7,091 nucleotides of DNA from Thiotrichales bacterium (GTDB taxonomy: Bacteria > Pseudomonadota > Gammaproteobacteria > J044), in assembly GCA_024762895.1 (NCBI GenBank), contig JANTGN010000138.1, forward strand, positions 1 to 7,091. Reading direction: 5' to 3'. Within the stretch, counting starts at the first letter, position 1, and each line of letters starts with the position of its first letter. The position numbers and the translations under genes were made by a program. The notes under the pieces are model-generated. The model was not told the origin of the DNA and made no database searches. It worked only from the letters and a program-made list of their open reading frames with translations. This document shows positions 1 through 5,515 of the stretch, piece after piece.

Positions 1-225
1 ATGTATGATCCGAGAAACAACCTGGCCAATGATGTCTCCAATCAGTTGAAGGAGCATTTCGGCCCAAAGCTGTACAACACCATCATTCCGCGTAATATTC
101 GGCTCGCCGAGGCACCCAGCCACGGTATGGCCGTTATTCACTATGACAAGACTTCAAAGGGCGCGATGGCCTATCTGGCCCTGGCAGGGGAGATCCTGCG
201 CAGAGAGACCAAATCCGCGGCCTGA
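1..225 (+). CDS. parA: ParA/Soj chromosome-partitioning ATPase, C-terminal part only
   Basis: This is the last 74 codons of a ParA-family ATPase, cut by the left window edge; full-length chromosomal ParA/Soj proteins are about 255-265 aa. The ATG at position 1 is an internal methionine, not the start: the reading begins in the middle of the conserved run MYDPRNNLANDV. The segment YNTIIPRNIRLAEAPSHG (about residues 25-42 of the fragment) is the hallmark of chromosomal Soj proteins, followed by the usual helix ending ALAGEILRR. The family binds ATP as a dimer on the nucleoid, and ParB stimulates hydrolysis to move the origin region. The nucleotide-binding motifs lie outside the window. Two in-frame stops (TGATGA, 223-228) end the gene. 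parB starts 18 nt later, so the two are almost certainly one operon. The identity is secure, while activity cannot be judged from this part. Confidence 0.95.
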   Translation: MYDPRNNLANDVSNQLKEHFGPKLYNTIIPRNIRLAEAPSHGMAVIHYDKTSKGAMAYLALAGEILRRETKSAA

Positions 226-243
226 TGAGATAAAGGCAATTCC

Positions 244-1107
244 ATGGCAAGAAAACCAGGCCTGGGCCGCGGGCTCGACGCCCTGCTGAGTTCAGCTAGT
301 AAAGATAAAGATGAATCCCTGACCAGCGACAAGGATCTGCGGCATATTCCGGTTGAACAGATTCAGCGGGGGAAATATCAGCCACGTATCCATATTCGGC
401 CCGAGGCATTGCAGGAACTGGCCGATTCCATCAGGGCCCAGGGACTGGTTCAACCTGTCGTACTCCGCCCTGTGGGTGACGGCTATGAGCTGATCGCGGG
501 TGAACGTCGTTGGCGGGCGGCCCAGCTGGCGGGTCTGCATGAGATACCCGCAGTCGTGCGTGATATACCGGATCAGGCCGCAGCGGCCATGTCACTGATC
601 GAGAATATTCAGCGTGAAGACCTCAATGCCATGGAAGAGGCCAATGCCCTGCAACGCCTGATTAATGAGTTTGGGCTGACCCATCAGCAGACGGCGGAGT
701 CGGTAGGTCGTTCGCGCACGGCTGTGAGCAATCTGCTTCGTCTCCTGGAACTGACCGAGGAGGTCAAGGCCATGGTCGATGAAGGTGATCTGGAAATGGG
801 ACATGCTCGAGCCCTGTTGGCCCTGAATGGTGACCAGCAGATTGAAGCGGCAAAGACCGTGGCCAAAAAAGGCATGTCGGTACGCGATACCGAACGGCTG
901 GTTAAGCGGATATTGCAAAAGAAAGAGGCCCAGGCTCAAAAATCAGGAACAGATAAAAACCCCGATGTACAGCGTCTGGAGTCCAGCCTGAGTGAAAAAC
1001 TGGGTGCCCCCATTTCCATACAGTACAACAATAAAGGCAAGGGAAAGCTGGTAATCGAGTACAACAGCCTGGATGAACTGGACGGAATACTGGAGCATAT
1101 TCACTAA
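244..1107 (+). CDS. parB: ParB/Spo0J chromosome-partitioning protein (CTP-dependent parS-binding clamp)
   Basis: Complete 287-aa ParB, a usual length. The N-terminal GLGRGLDALL (residues 6-15) is the short motif that contacts ParA and stimulates its ATPase. The CTP-binding ParB/Srx domain follows, with LVQPVVLRP (68-76), GERRWRAA (86-93) and ENIQRED (120-126), all intact. A helix-turn-helix lies at about 145-170 (THQQTAESVGRSRTAVSNLL), and a C-terminal dimerisation domain at about 243-287 ends in LDELDGILEHIH. By family knowledge the protein loads on parS sites near the origin, slides as a CTP-bound clamp and partners ParA. The start is fixed by the MARKPGLGRGL N-terminus and an upstream AAAGG (232-236). 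No parS site (TGTTTCACGTGAAACA type) was seen in the window. No clear intrinsic terminator follows the gene. Identity is very secure. Confidence 0.98.
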   Translation: MARKPGLGRGLDALLSSASKDKDESLTSDKDLRHIPVEQIQRGKYQPRIHIRPEALQELADSIRAQGLVQPVVLRPVGDGYELIAGERRWRAAQLAGLHEIPAVVRDIPDQAAAAMSLIENIQREDLNAMEEANALQRLINEFGLTHQQTAESVGRSRTAVSNLLRLLELTEEVKAMVDEGDLEMGHARALLALNGDQQIEAAKTVAKKGMSVRDTERLVKRILQKKEAQAQKSGTDKNPDVQRLESSLSEKLGAPISIQYNNKGKGKLVIEYNSLDELDGILEHIH

Positions 1108-1125
1108 GACAAGGTGGTGAGTGCC

Positions 1126-1137
1126 TGAATATATTCA
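1126..1137. repeat. 12-bp perfect palindrome after parB
   Basis: TGAATATATTCA is a perfect 12-bp palindrome 18 nt after the parB stop. A second AT-rich palindrome, AATCATGATT, lies at 1156-1165, and TGATT-GT-AATCA overlaps it at 1161-1172. They could be operator half-sites or chance in AT-rich spacer DNA. No regulator family can be assigned, and there is no T-run that would make either one a terminator. Confidence 0.3.
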
Positions 1138-1173
1138 AAATCGAACCCACGCTTGAATCATGATTGTAATCAG

Positions 1174-1240
1174 AAGCTTATCCACGACTTTAAAACTTCC
1201 CTATAGCTCAAGTGGGATTTCATTGTCGTGGATCAAGTTT
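1174..1240. repeat. Long imperfect inverted repeat between parB and the atp promoter
   Basis: The arms ATCCACGAC (1180-1188) and GTCGTGGAT (1225-1233) form a perfect 9-bp stem. Allowing one bulged base (C1234) and one G-T pair, the stem extends outward with AAGCTT (1174-1179) against AAGTTT (1235-1240), giving about 15 bp. Inside the 36-nt loop, TCCC (1198-1201) can pair with GGGA (1214-1217) and AAA (1193-1195) with TTT (1218-1220). No T-tract follows the right arm, so this is not a standard intrinsic terminator. It ends 6 nt before the -35 box of the atp promoter, a position that would suit a regulator-binding site or a weak end for the parAB transcript. The pairing is directly visible; the function is unknown. 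Confidence 0.6.
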
Positions 1241-1246
1241 CATCTG

Positions 1247-1275
1247 TTGACCCTCTATAAGTGAATCTTTATACT
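1247..1275 (+). promoter_or_regulatory. Sigma70 promoter for the atp operon
   Basis: TTGACC (1247-1252) and TATACT (1270-1275) are separated by exactly 17 bp, each one base from the sigma70 consensus boxes. Transcription would start near 1282, leaving a leader of about 69 nt before atpI. The six bases after the -10 box are GCGCGC. This GC-rich discriminator resembles those of rRNA promoters, which ppGpp and DksA repress in E. coli, so growth-rate or stringent control is a reasonable inference. It is the only strong promoter seen in the spacer and is correctly placed to drive atpI through atpD and beyond. Confidence 0.82.
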
Positions 1276-1289
1276 GCGCGCACCGTGAA

Positions 1290-1320
1290 TGGTGTCATGG
1301 TCGCGTCTGGCCACACACCA
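1290..1320 (+). other. Possible stem-loop in the atp leader
   Basis: TGGTGT (1290-1295) pairs with ACACCA (1315-1320), and after a small internal loop TGG (1298-1300) pairs with CCA (1311-1313), giving 9 bp around a 10-nt loop. Just downstream, GCCCG-C-CGGGC (1330-1340) is an 11-bp palindrome with a one-base centre, too tight to fold as a simple hairpin. The stem lies about 30 nt before the atpI start. It may affect leader stability or atpI translation. No known riboswitch or leader-peptide pattern is recognised. Confidence 0.35.
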
Positions 1321-1350
1321 ACACTAAAGGCCCGCCGGGCAAACTGAATA

Positions 1351-1749
1351 GTGATGCGTAAACGAGTATTTATTGTTCAGGGGGTTTTGCTCGCAGGCTT
1401 AGTAGGATTGGCCTTTCTGGTCCTGGATTTGAATAGTGCCATGGCAGTGCTTTTTGGGGGTGCCATGGTGGTGATAAACACTGTCATTCAACAGTGGGGT
1501 CACTTCAGAGCTTCCAGGACTGCGGGCAAAGACCTGCAGCGCAATATGCGCATAATTTATCGTACCGCGGCCGAGCGATTTTTTATCACGCTGGCCATGT
1601 TTGCGGTAGGCATTGGGGTTTTAAGGCTTGAGCCAAAATTGTTGATTGCGGGATTTATCATTCTGCAGCTGGCGCAGGTCTTAGATTGGTTCATAGAATC
1701 GAGATTGAGAAAACATCATGGCAGGCGGCGCGACCCTTACCTCTGGTGA
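1351..1749 (+). CDS. atpI: ATP synthase accessory protein I (AtpI)
   Basis: This 132-aa protein is the first gene of the atp operon. It has four hydrophobic segments at about residues 7-25, 29-46, 73-91 and 94-115, the expected topology for AtpI. The third begins AERFFITLAMFAVGIG, typical of proteobacterial AtpI. The family is not part of the final enzyme; it has been linked to c-ring assembly or Mg2+ supply and is usually dispensable. An in-frame TGA at 1345-1347 limits the start to GTG 1351 or ATG 1354, which would give 131 aa. Neither has a good Shine-Dalgarno sequence; the nearest AAAGG (1326-1330) is 20 nt away. Poor translation would fit the low AtpI level known in E. coli. Its last ten codons (HGRRRDPYLW) overlap the start of atpB in another frame, so the two genes are probably translationally coupled. 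Confidence 0.9.
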   Translation: MMRKRVFIVQGVLLAGLVGLAFLVLDLNSAMAVLFGGAMVVINTVIQQWGHFRASRTAGKDLQRNMRIIYRTAAERFFITLAMFAVGIGVLRLEPKLLIAGFIILQLAQVLDWFIESRLRKHHGRRRDPYLW

Positions 1750-2590
1750 ATACATCAAGCATCATCTAACGAACATGACCTTTGGCCAGATTGACGGCGA
1801 ATGGCGTCTGGCTCATACGGCTCAAGAAGCAAAAGAAATGGGTTTCTGGGCCTTCCATGTAGACTCCCTGGCCTGGTCCTTAGTTTTAGGGCTTTTCTTT
1901 ATCTGGTTGTTCAGAAAGGCAGCCAAGACCGTCACCTCCGACACCCCAAGTGGCTTACAGAATTTTGTTGAATGGATCGTTGAGTTTATCGATTCAAGCG
2001 TCAAGGGCTCCTTTGCCGGGAAAAATTACCTGGTTGCCCCCATGGCCCTGACCATCTTTGTCTGGATCTTCCTGATGAACGCGATGGATCTGATCGCCGT
2101 TGACTGGTTGCCGCAGATCGCAGCCTGGATTGGACATACGGCATTTGGCGCCGATCCGCATCATGTGTATTTCAAGGTTGTCCCCACTACCGATCCTAAC
2201 GTGACCTTTGGCATGGCCCTGGGCGTGTTCTGGCTGATGATTTATTACAGTATCAAGGTTAAGGGTCTGGGCGGTTTCCTGAGTGAGCTGGCATTTCACC
2301 CCTTTGGTAAGTGGGGTCTGCCCGTTAACCTGTTGCTCGAAGGTGTTTCGCTGATTTCCAAGCCCGTATCACTGGCTCTGCGACTCTTTGGTAACATGTA
2401 TGCAGGCGAAACAATTTTCATCCTGATCGCGATTATGTACAGCGCGGGTTGGAGTTTAGGTCTCTTTGGTGGTTTCCTCCAGCTGGGCTGGGCGATCTTC
2501 CATATCCTCATTATCACCTTGCAGGCGTTCATCTTTATGACCCTGACCATTGTGTACATGGATATGGCGCACACTGTTGAAGAGCACTAA
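1718..2590 (+). CDS. atpB: F1Fo ATP synthase subunit a
   Basis: This 290-aa subunit a forms the two proton half-channels beside the c ring in the inner membrane. Hydrophobic segments lie at about 50-66, 106-128, 163-181, 207-240 and 253-283. The core motif SKPVSLALRLFGNMYAGE carries the essential arginine, Arg222 (E. coli aArg210), and Glu231 (aGlu219). His262 and Gln269 in IFHILIITLQAF match aHis245 and aGln252. The start at 1718 is supported by the conserved N-terminal EYIKHHLTNM and follows a weak GAGA (1707-1710). The first 32 nt overlap atpI. An oddity is Ala127 in MDLIAVDWLP, where a proline is common (MDLLPVD). The protein is about 20 aa longer than the E. coli protein, with extra length in the N-terminal region and in loops. 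No sign of damage; function is secure. Confidence 0.98.
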   Translation: MAGGATLTSGEYIKHHLTNMTFGQIDGEWRLAHTAQEAKEMGFWAFHVDSLAWSLVLGLFFIWLFRKAAKTVTSDTPSGLQNFVEWIVEFIDSSVKGSFAGKNYLVAPMALTIFVWIFLMNAMDLIAVDWLPQIAAWIGHTAFGADPHHVYFKVVPTTDPNVTFGMALGVFWLMIYYSIKVKGLGGFLSELAFHPFGKWGLPVNLLLEGVSLISKPVSLALRLFGNMYAGETIFILIAIMYSAGWSLGLFGGFLQLGWAIFHILIITLQAFIFMTLTIVYMDMAHTVEEH

Positions 2591-2635
2591 TTGGTTTTTT
2601 TAATCTTTATTTTTACTTCTTAATGGGAGAGTAAA
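2591..2635 (+). promoter_or_regulatory. T-rich translation-enhancer-like region and strong ribosome binding site of atpE
   Basis: Of the 30 bases at 2591-2620, 21 are T. They are followed by GGGAGAG (2625-2631), a strong Shine-Dalgarno sequence four bases before the atpE ATG. In E. coli a U-rich stretch before the atpE ribosome binding site is an established translational enhancer that helps make about ten c subunits per enzyme. The same layout here suggests the same role. No GC-rich stem precedes the T-run, so it is not an intrinsic terminator. Confidence 0.6.
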
Positions 2636-2878
2636 ATGACTGAAGCAACAGCACTGTTGTATATCGCTGGTGGTCTGATGATGGGTCTGGGTGCCCTGGG
2701 TGCTGCTATCGGCATCGGTGTACTGGGTGGCCGTTTCCTGGAAGGCGCTGCTCGCCAGCCAGAACTGATCCCCATGCTGCGTACACAGTTCTTCATCGTT
2801 ATGGGTCTGGTTGATGCGGTACCCATGATCGCTGTAGGTATTTCTCTGTACGTTCTGTTTGCGGTCGTTGGCGGCTAA
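2636..2878 (+). CDS. atpE: F1Fo ATP synthase subunit c, proton-type
   Basis: This 80-aa hairpin membrane protein forms the rotating c ring. Helix 1 is glycine-rich (GLGALGAAIGIGVLGG, residues 17-32). The cytoplasmic loop Arg40-Gln41-Pro42 is the conserved contact with gamma and epsilon. Helix 2 has Asp60 in FFIVMGLVDAVPMI, equal to the proton-carrying cAsp61 of E. coli. The residue after Asp60 is alanine, and the glutamate/glutamine/serine-threonine set of Na+-binding c subunits is absent, so the coupling ion is most likely H+. Codon use is strongly biased (GGT, CTG, CGT), as expected for a highly expressed gene. It has the strongest ribosome binding site in the window, preceded by a T-rich region, and a hairpin overlaps its stop codon. 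Together these features suggest output higher than that of its neighbours. Confidence 0.98.
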   Translation: MTEATALLYIAGGLMMGLGALGAAIGIGVLGGRFLEGAARQPELIPMLRTQFFIVMGLVDAVPMIAVGISLYVLFAVVGG

Positions 2879-2895
2879 ATCTGCCCAGCAGATTT
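2877..2895 (+). other. Perfect hairpin overlapping the atpE stop codon
   Basis: AAATCTGC (2877-2884) and GCAGATTT (2888-2895) form a perfect 8-bp stem around a CCA loop. The left arm starts on the last two bases of the atpE TAA stop. No T-tract follows (CTGCATTAAC), so complete termination is unlikely. Plausible roles are protection of the atpE 3' end after mRNA cleavage, or lowering expression of the downstream genes relative to atpE. The stem is directly visible; the role is inferred. Confidence 0.6.
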
Positions 2896-2930
2896 CTGCA
2901 TTAACAAGACCCTAAACACGAGGTAGAGGC

Positions 2931-3401
2931 ATGAATATCAATGCAACGCTGATAGGTCAGAGTATCTTCTTCTTCGCGTTCATCTGGTTTGTCATGAAGT
3001 ATATATGGCCACCGTTGATCAATGCGCTTGAAGAGCGTAAGAAAAAGATTGCTGATGGCCTGGCTGCCGCTGAACGCGGCAAGCATGAAAAAGAGCTGGC
3101 TGAGCAGCGTGCTAAAGAAGAGCTCGCTGAGGCCAAGAAACAGGCAGCAGATATCATCGCCCAGGCACAAAAACGTTCCAACGAAATCGTTGACGAAGCC
3201 AAAGATGCAGCCAAGGAAGAAGGTGATCGCATCAAGGCAGCTGCTCAGTCCGAGATTGAACTAGAAGTCAATCGCGCTAAAGAGCAGTTACGTGTTCAAG
3301 TAGCAGCAATTGCAGTTGAGGGTGCTCAGAAGATCCTCAAGTCTGAAATTGATGCGAAGAAACACGAAAGTGTTCTGGACGAACTGGCTGCACAAATCTA
3401 G
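2931..3401 (+). CDS. atpF: F1Fo ATP synthase subunit b
   Basis: This 156-aa protein is the same length as E. coli subunit b. It forms the dimeric peripheral stalk that holds F1 still against the rotating ring. The N-terminal NINATLIGQSIFFFAFIWFVMK is the membrane anchor (about residues 5-25), followed by KYIWPPL and the conserved Arg36 in EERKKKIADGLAAAERG. Residues about 40-125 are highly charged and rich in Ala, Glu and Lys, as expected of the right-handed coiled-coil dimerisation region. The C-terminal part (VQVAAIAVEGAQKIL onward) binds delta. The start follows GAGG (2920-2923) at good spacing. The gene sits 52 nt after atpE and 11 nt before atpH. No unusual features. Confidence 0.98.
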   Translation: MNINATLIGQSIFFFAFIWFVMKYIWPPLINALEERKKKIADGLAAAERGKHEKELAEQRAKEELAEAKKQAADIIAQAQKRSNEIVDEAKDAAKEEGDRIKAAAQSEIELEVNRAKEQLRVQVAAIAVEGAQKILKSEIDAKKHESVLDELAAQI

Positions 3402-3412
3402 GTAGCTGAAAT

Positions 3413-3949
3413 ATGTCAGATCTCACCGGTATAGCACGTCCATATGCCAGGGCAGTTTACGAACTGGCTAAGGATAAGGGCAGCTTTGATAAGTGGACCG
3501 ATATGATGACCTTCCTGAGCGCGGTCGTTCAGGATGAAGCCATGATCGAGGCACTTGATTCGCCCAAAATGACTGAAGCGCAAAAAGCAGAACTGCTTGA
3601 AGCCATCAGTGAAGGTCAGCTTGATGATCAGGGCAAGAATCTTATAAAAGTTCTTTCAGAAAATGATCGCCTGAGTCTGATTCCCGAAATCTGTACGCTT
3701 TACGAAGCCTACCGGGATGAGGATAAGGGTGTTATTGAGGCTGAAGTCATTTCAGCCCAGGCACTTTCTAAAGACGATGAGAAGAAGCTGGCAGCCGCGT
3801 TAAACAAACGTCTCGGCTGTGAGGTGAAGATTGTCAGTAAGGTAGATGAATCTCTGCTGGGTGGCGCAATAATCCACGCAGGTGATTTAGTGATTGATGG
3901 CTCGATACAAGGTCGGTTAGGCGAACTCGCCACCGCTTTGAGTCGCTAA
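3413..3949 (+). CDS. atpH: F1Fo ATP synthase subunit delta
   Basis: This 178-aa subunit (E. coli 177 aa) sits on top of F1 and joins the alpha subunits to the b dimer. The N-terminal helical domain starts with IARPYARAVYELA (residues 7-19), which contacts the alpha N-termini. The C-terminal domain contains the family signature around SLLGGAIIHAGDLVIDGSI (148-166), followed by GRLGEL. The start follows AGG (3400-3402), which overlaps the atpF TAG stop, suggesting translational coupling. It ends 12 nt before the likely atpA start. The domains and length are normal. Confidence 0.97.
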   Translation: MSDLTGIARPYARAVYELAKDKGSFDKWTDMMTFLSAVVQDEAMIEALDSPKMTEAQKAELLEAISEGQLDDQGKNLIKVLSENDRLSLIPEICTLYEAYRDEDKGVIEAEVISAQALSKDDEKKLAAALNKRLGCEVKIVSKVDESLLGGAIIHAGDLVIDGSIQGRLGELATALSR

Positions 3950-3961
3950 GAGGATTCGATG

Positions 3962-5503
3962 ATGCAACTTAATCCGAACGAAATCAGTGAACTGATCAAA
4001 AAGCGTATCGCTGGTTATGAAGCAACAGCGGAAGCACGTACCGAAGGTACGGTAGTCAATGTAACAGACGGTATTATTCGCATCCACGGCCTGGCAGATG
4101 TTATGGCAGGTGAGATGATCGAATTCCCCGGTGACACATTTGGGCTGGCTCTGAACCTGGAGCGTGATTCAGTAGGTGCGGTAATCCTGGGTGATTACAA
4201 GCACATCTCAGAAGGTGATTCAGCCAAATGTACTGGCCGTATTCTGGAAGTGCCCGTAGGCGAGGGCATGCTGGGTCGCGTAGTTAACTCCCTGGGTATG
4301 CCTATCGATGGCAAGGGCCCGGTAGATGCAGCTGCACAGTCTCCAATTGAAAAGATTGCACCAGGTGTAATCGAGCGTCAGTCAGTTGATCAGCCGGTAC
4401 AGACCGGTCTGAAATCTATCGATGCGATGGTGCCCATTGGCCGTGGTCAGCGTGAGCTGATTATCGGTGACCGTCAGACCGGTAAAACCGCTGTTGCTAT
4501 CGATGCGATCATCAACCAGAAAGGTACCGGCATTAAGTGTATCTATGTTGCGATTGGTCAGAAACAGTCATCTATCGCCAATGTGGTTCGTAAACTTGAA
4601 GAGCATGGCGCAATGGATCACACCATTATCGTTGCTGCGGGCGCTGCCGACTCTGCTGCCATGCAGTACATTGCTCCATATTCTGGTTGCGCGATGGGTG
4701 AATACTTCCGTGATCGTGGTGAAGATGCCCTGATCGTCTATGATGATCTGACCAAGCAGGCATGGGCCTATCGCCAGGTTTCTCTGCTGCTGCGTCGTCC
4801 CCCGGGTCGTGAAGCCTATCCTGGTGATGTTTTCTACCTGCATTCTCGTCTGCTGGAACGTGCAGCACGTGTTAATGCCGATTACGTAGAACAGATGACC
4901 AATGGCGAAGTTAAGGGTAAAACAGGTTCTCTGACAGCTCTGCCAATCATCGAGACTCAGGCGGGTGACGTATCTGCATTCGTACCTACCAACGTAATCT
5001 CGATTACGGATGGCCAGATCTTCCTTGAGACCGATCTGTTCAACGCCGGTATACGTCCTGCAATCAATGCCGGTCTTTCGGTATCACGTGTTGGTGGTGC
5101 TGCTCAGACCAAGATCATCAAGAAGCTGGGTGGTGGTGTTCGACTCGCCCTGGCTCAGTACCGTGAGCTCGCGGCTTTCTCTCAGTTCGCTTCGGATCTT
5201 GATGAAGCTACCCGTGCTCAGCTGGAACGTGGTGAGCGAGTTACCGAGCTGATGAAACAGCATCAGTACAGCCCACTTTCCATTGCTGAAATGGCCTTCT
5301 CATTGTATTCGGCGAACGAAGGTTATCTGGATGATGTGGCAGCAAATAAGGTTGTTGATTTTGAAGCCGCTATGCTGAGTTACGTTCGTTCCGAATGTGC
5401 GGATCTGCTGGCCAAGATCAACGACAGTGGCGATTTCAATGATGAGATTGCTGCTGAAATGACCAAGGCCCTTGATAACTTCAAGGCAAATAACGTCTGG
5501 TAG
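3962..5503 (+). CDS. atpA: F1Fo ATP synthase subunit alpha
   Basis: This subunit binds nucleotide at the non-catalytic sites and completes the catalytic sites of beta. Two ATGs occur in tandem (3959 and 3962). The second is chosen because it gives MQLNPNEISELI and 513 aa, the usual N-terminus and length, and better spacing from the AGAGGA (3949-3954) that overlaps the atpH stop; the first would add one methionine. An N-terminal beta-barrel (about 1-95) is followed by the nucleotide-binding domain, with Walker A GDRQTGKT (169-176), the Walker B region ALIVYDDLTKQ and the RRPPGREAYPGDVFY segment. SVSRVGGAAQT places the arginine finger at Arg376, as in E. coli. A helical C-terminal domain completes the protein. 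Codon bias is strong. The gene is intact, and atpG starts 12 nt downstream. Confidence 0.99.
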   Translation: MQLNPNEISELIKKRIAGYEATAEARTEGTVVNVTDGIIRIHGLADVMAGEMIEFPGDTFGLALNLERDSVGAVILGDYKHISEGDSAKCTGRILEVPVGEGMLGRVVNSLGMPIDGKGPVDAAAQSPIEKIAPGVIERQSVDQPVQTGLKSIDAMVPIGRGQRELIIGDRQTGKTAVAIDAIINQKGTGIKCIYVAIGQKQSSIANVVRKLEEHGAMDHTIIVAAGAADSAAMQYIAPYSGCAMGEYFRDRGEDALIVYDDLTKQAWAYRQVSLLLRRPPGREAYPGDVFYLHSRLLERAARVNADYVEQMTNGEVKGKTGSLTALPIIETQAGDVSAFVPTNVISITDGQIFLETDLFNAGIRPAINAGLSVSRVGGAAQTKIIKKLGGGVRLALAQYRELAAFSQFASDLDEATRAQLERGERVTELMKQHQYSPLSIAEMAFSLYSANEGYLDDVAANKVVDFEAAMLSYVRSECADLLAKINDSGDFNDEIAAEMTKALDNFKANNVW

Positions 5504-5515
5504 AAGGGCTGACCC

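Noticed and set aside
1..3. ATG at the window edge as a gene start
   Set aside because: It is an internal methionine of ParA; the sequence begins mid-domain in a conserved motif.
292..540. Minus-strand and alternate-frame ORFs across parB and the atp genes (for example 592-939, 2957-3235, 5300-5710, 6532-6903)
   Set aside because: Each is antisense or out-of-frame to a secure conserved gene and shows no family motif or credible ribosome binding site.
1174..1260. Intrinsic terminator for parAB
   Set aside because: The stem is followed by CATCTGTTGACC with no T-tract. It is listed as an inverted repeat only.
1160..1264. A 34-codon ORF (MIVIRSLSTT...) in the parB-atpI spacer
   Set aside because: It has no ribosome binding site, runs through the inverted repeat and the -35 box, and has no recognisable features.
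2591..2620. T-rich tract as a terminator between atpB and atpE
   Set aside because: No GC-rich stem precedes it, and a terminator here would cut off the rest of an obligate complex.
2636..2878. Sodium-dependent ATP synthase
   Set aside because: Subunit c has Asp60 followed by Ala and lacks the Na+ ligand set.
4866..4871. CACGTG as the core of a parS site (also at 5085-5090)
   Set aside because: The flanks do not match TGTTT and AAACA, and both copies lie inside atpA coding sequence.
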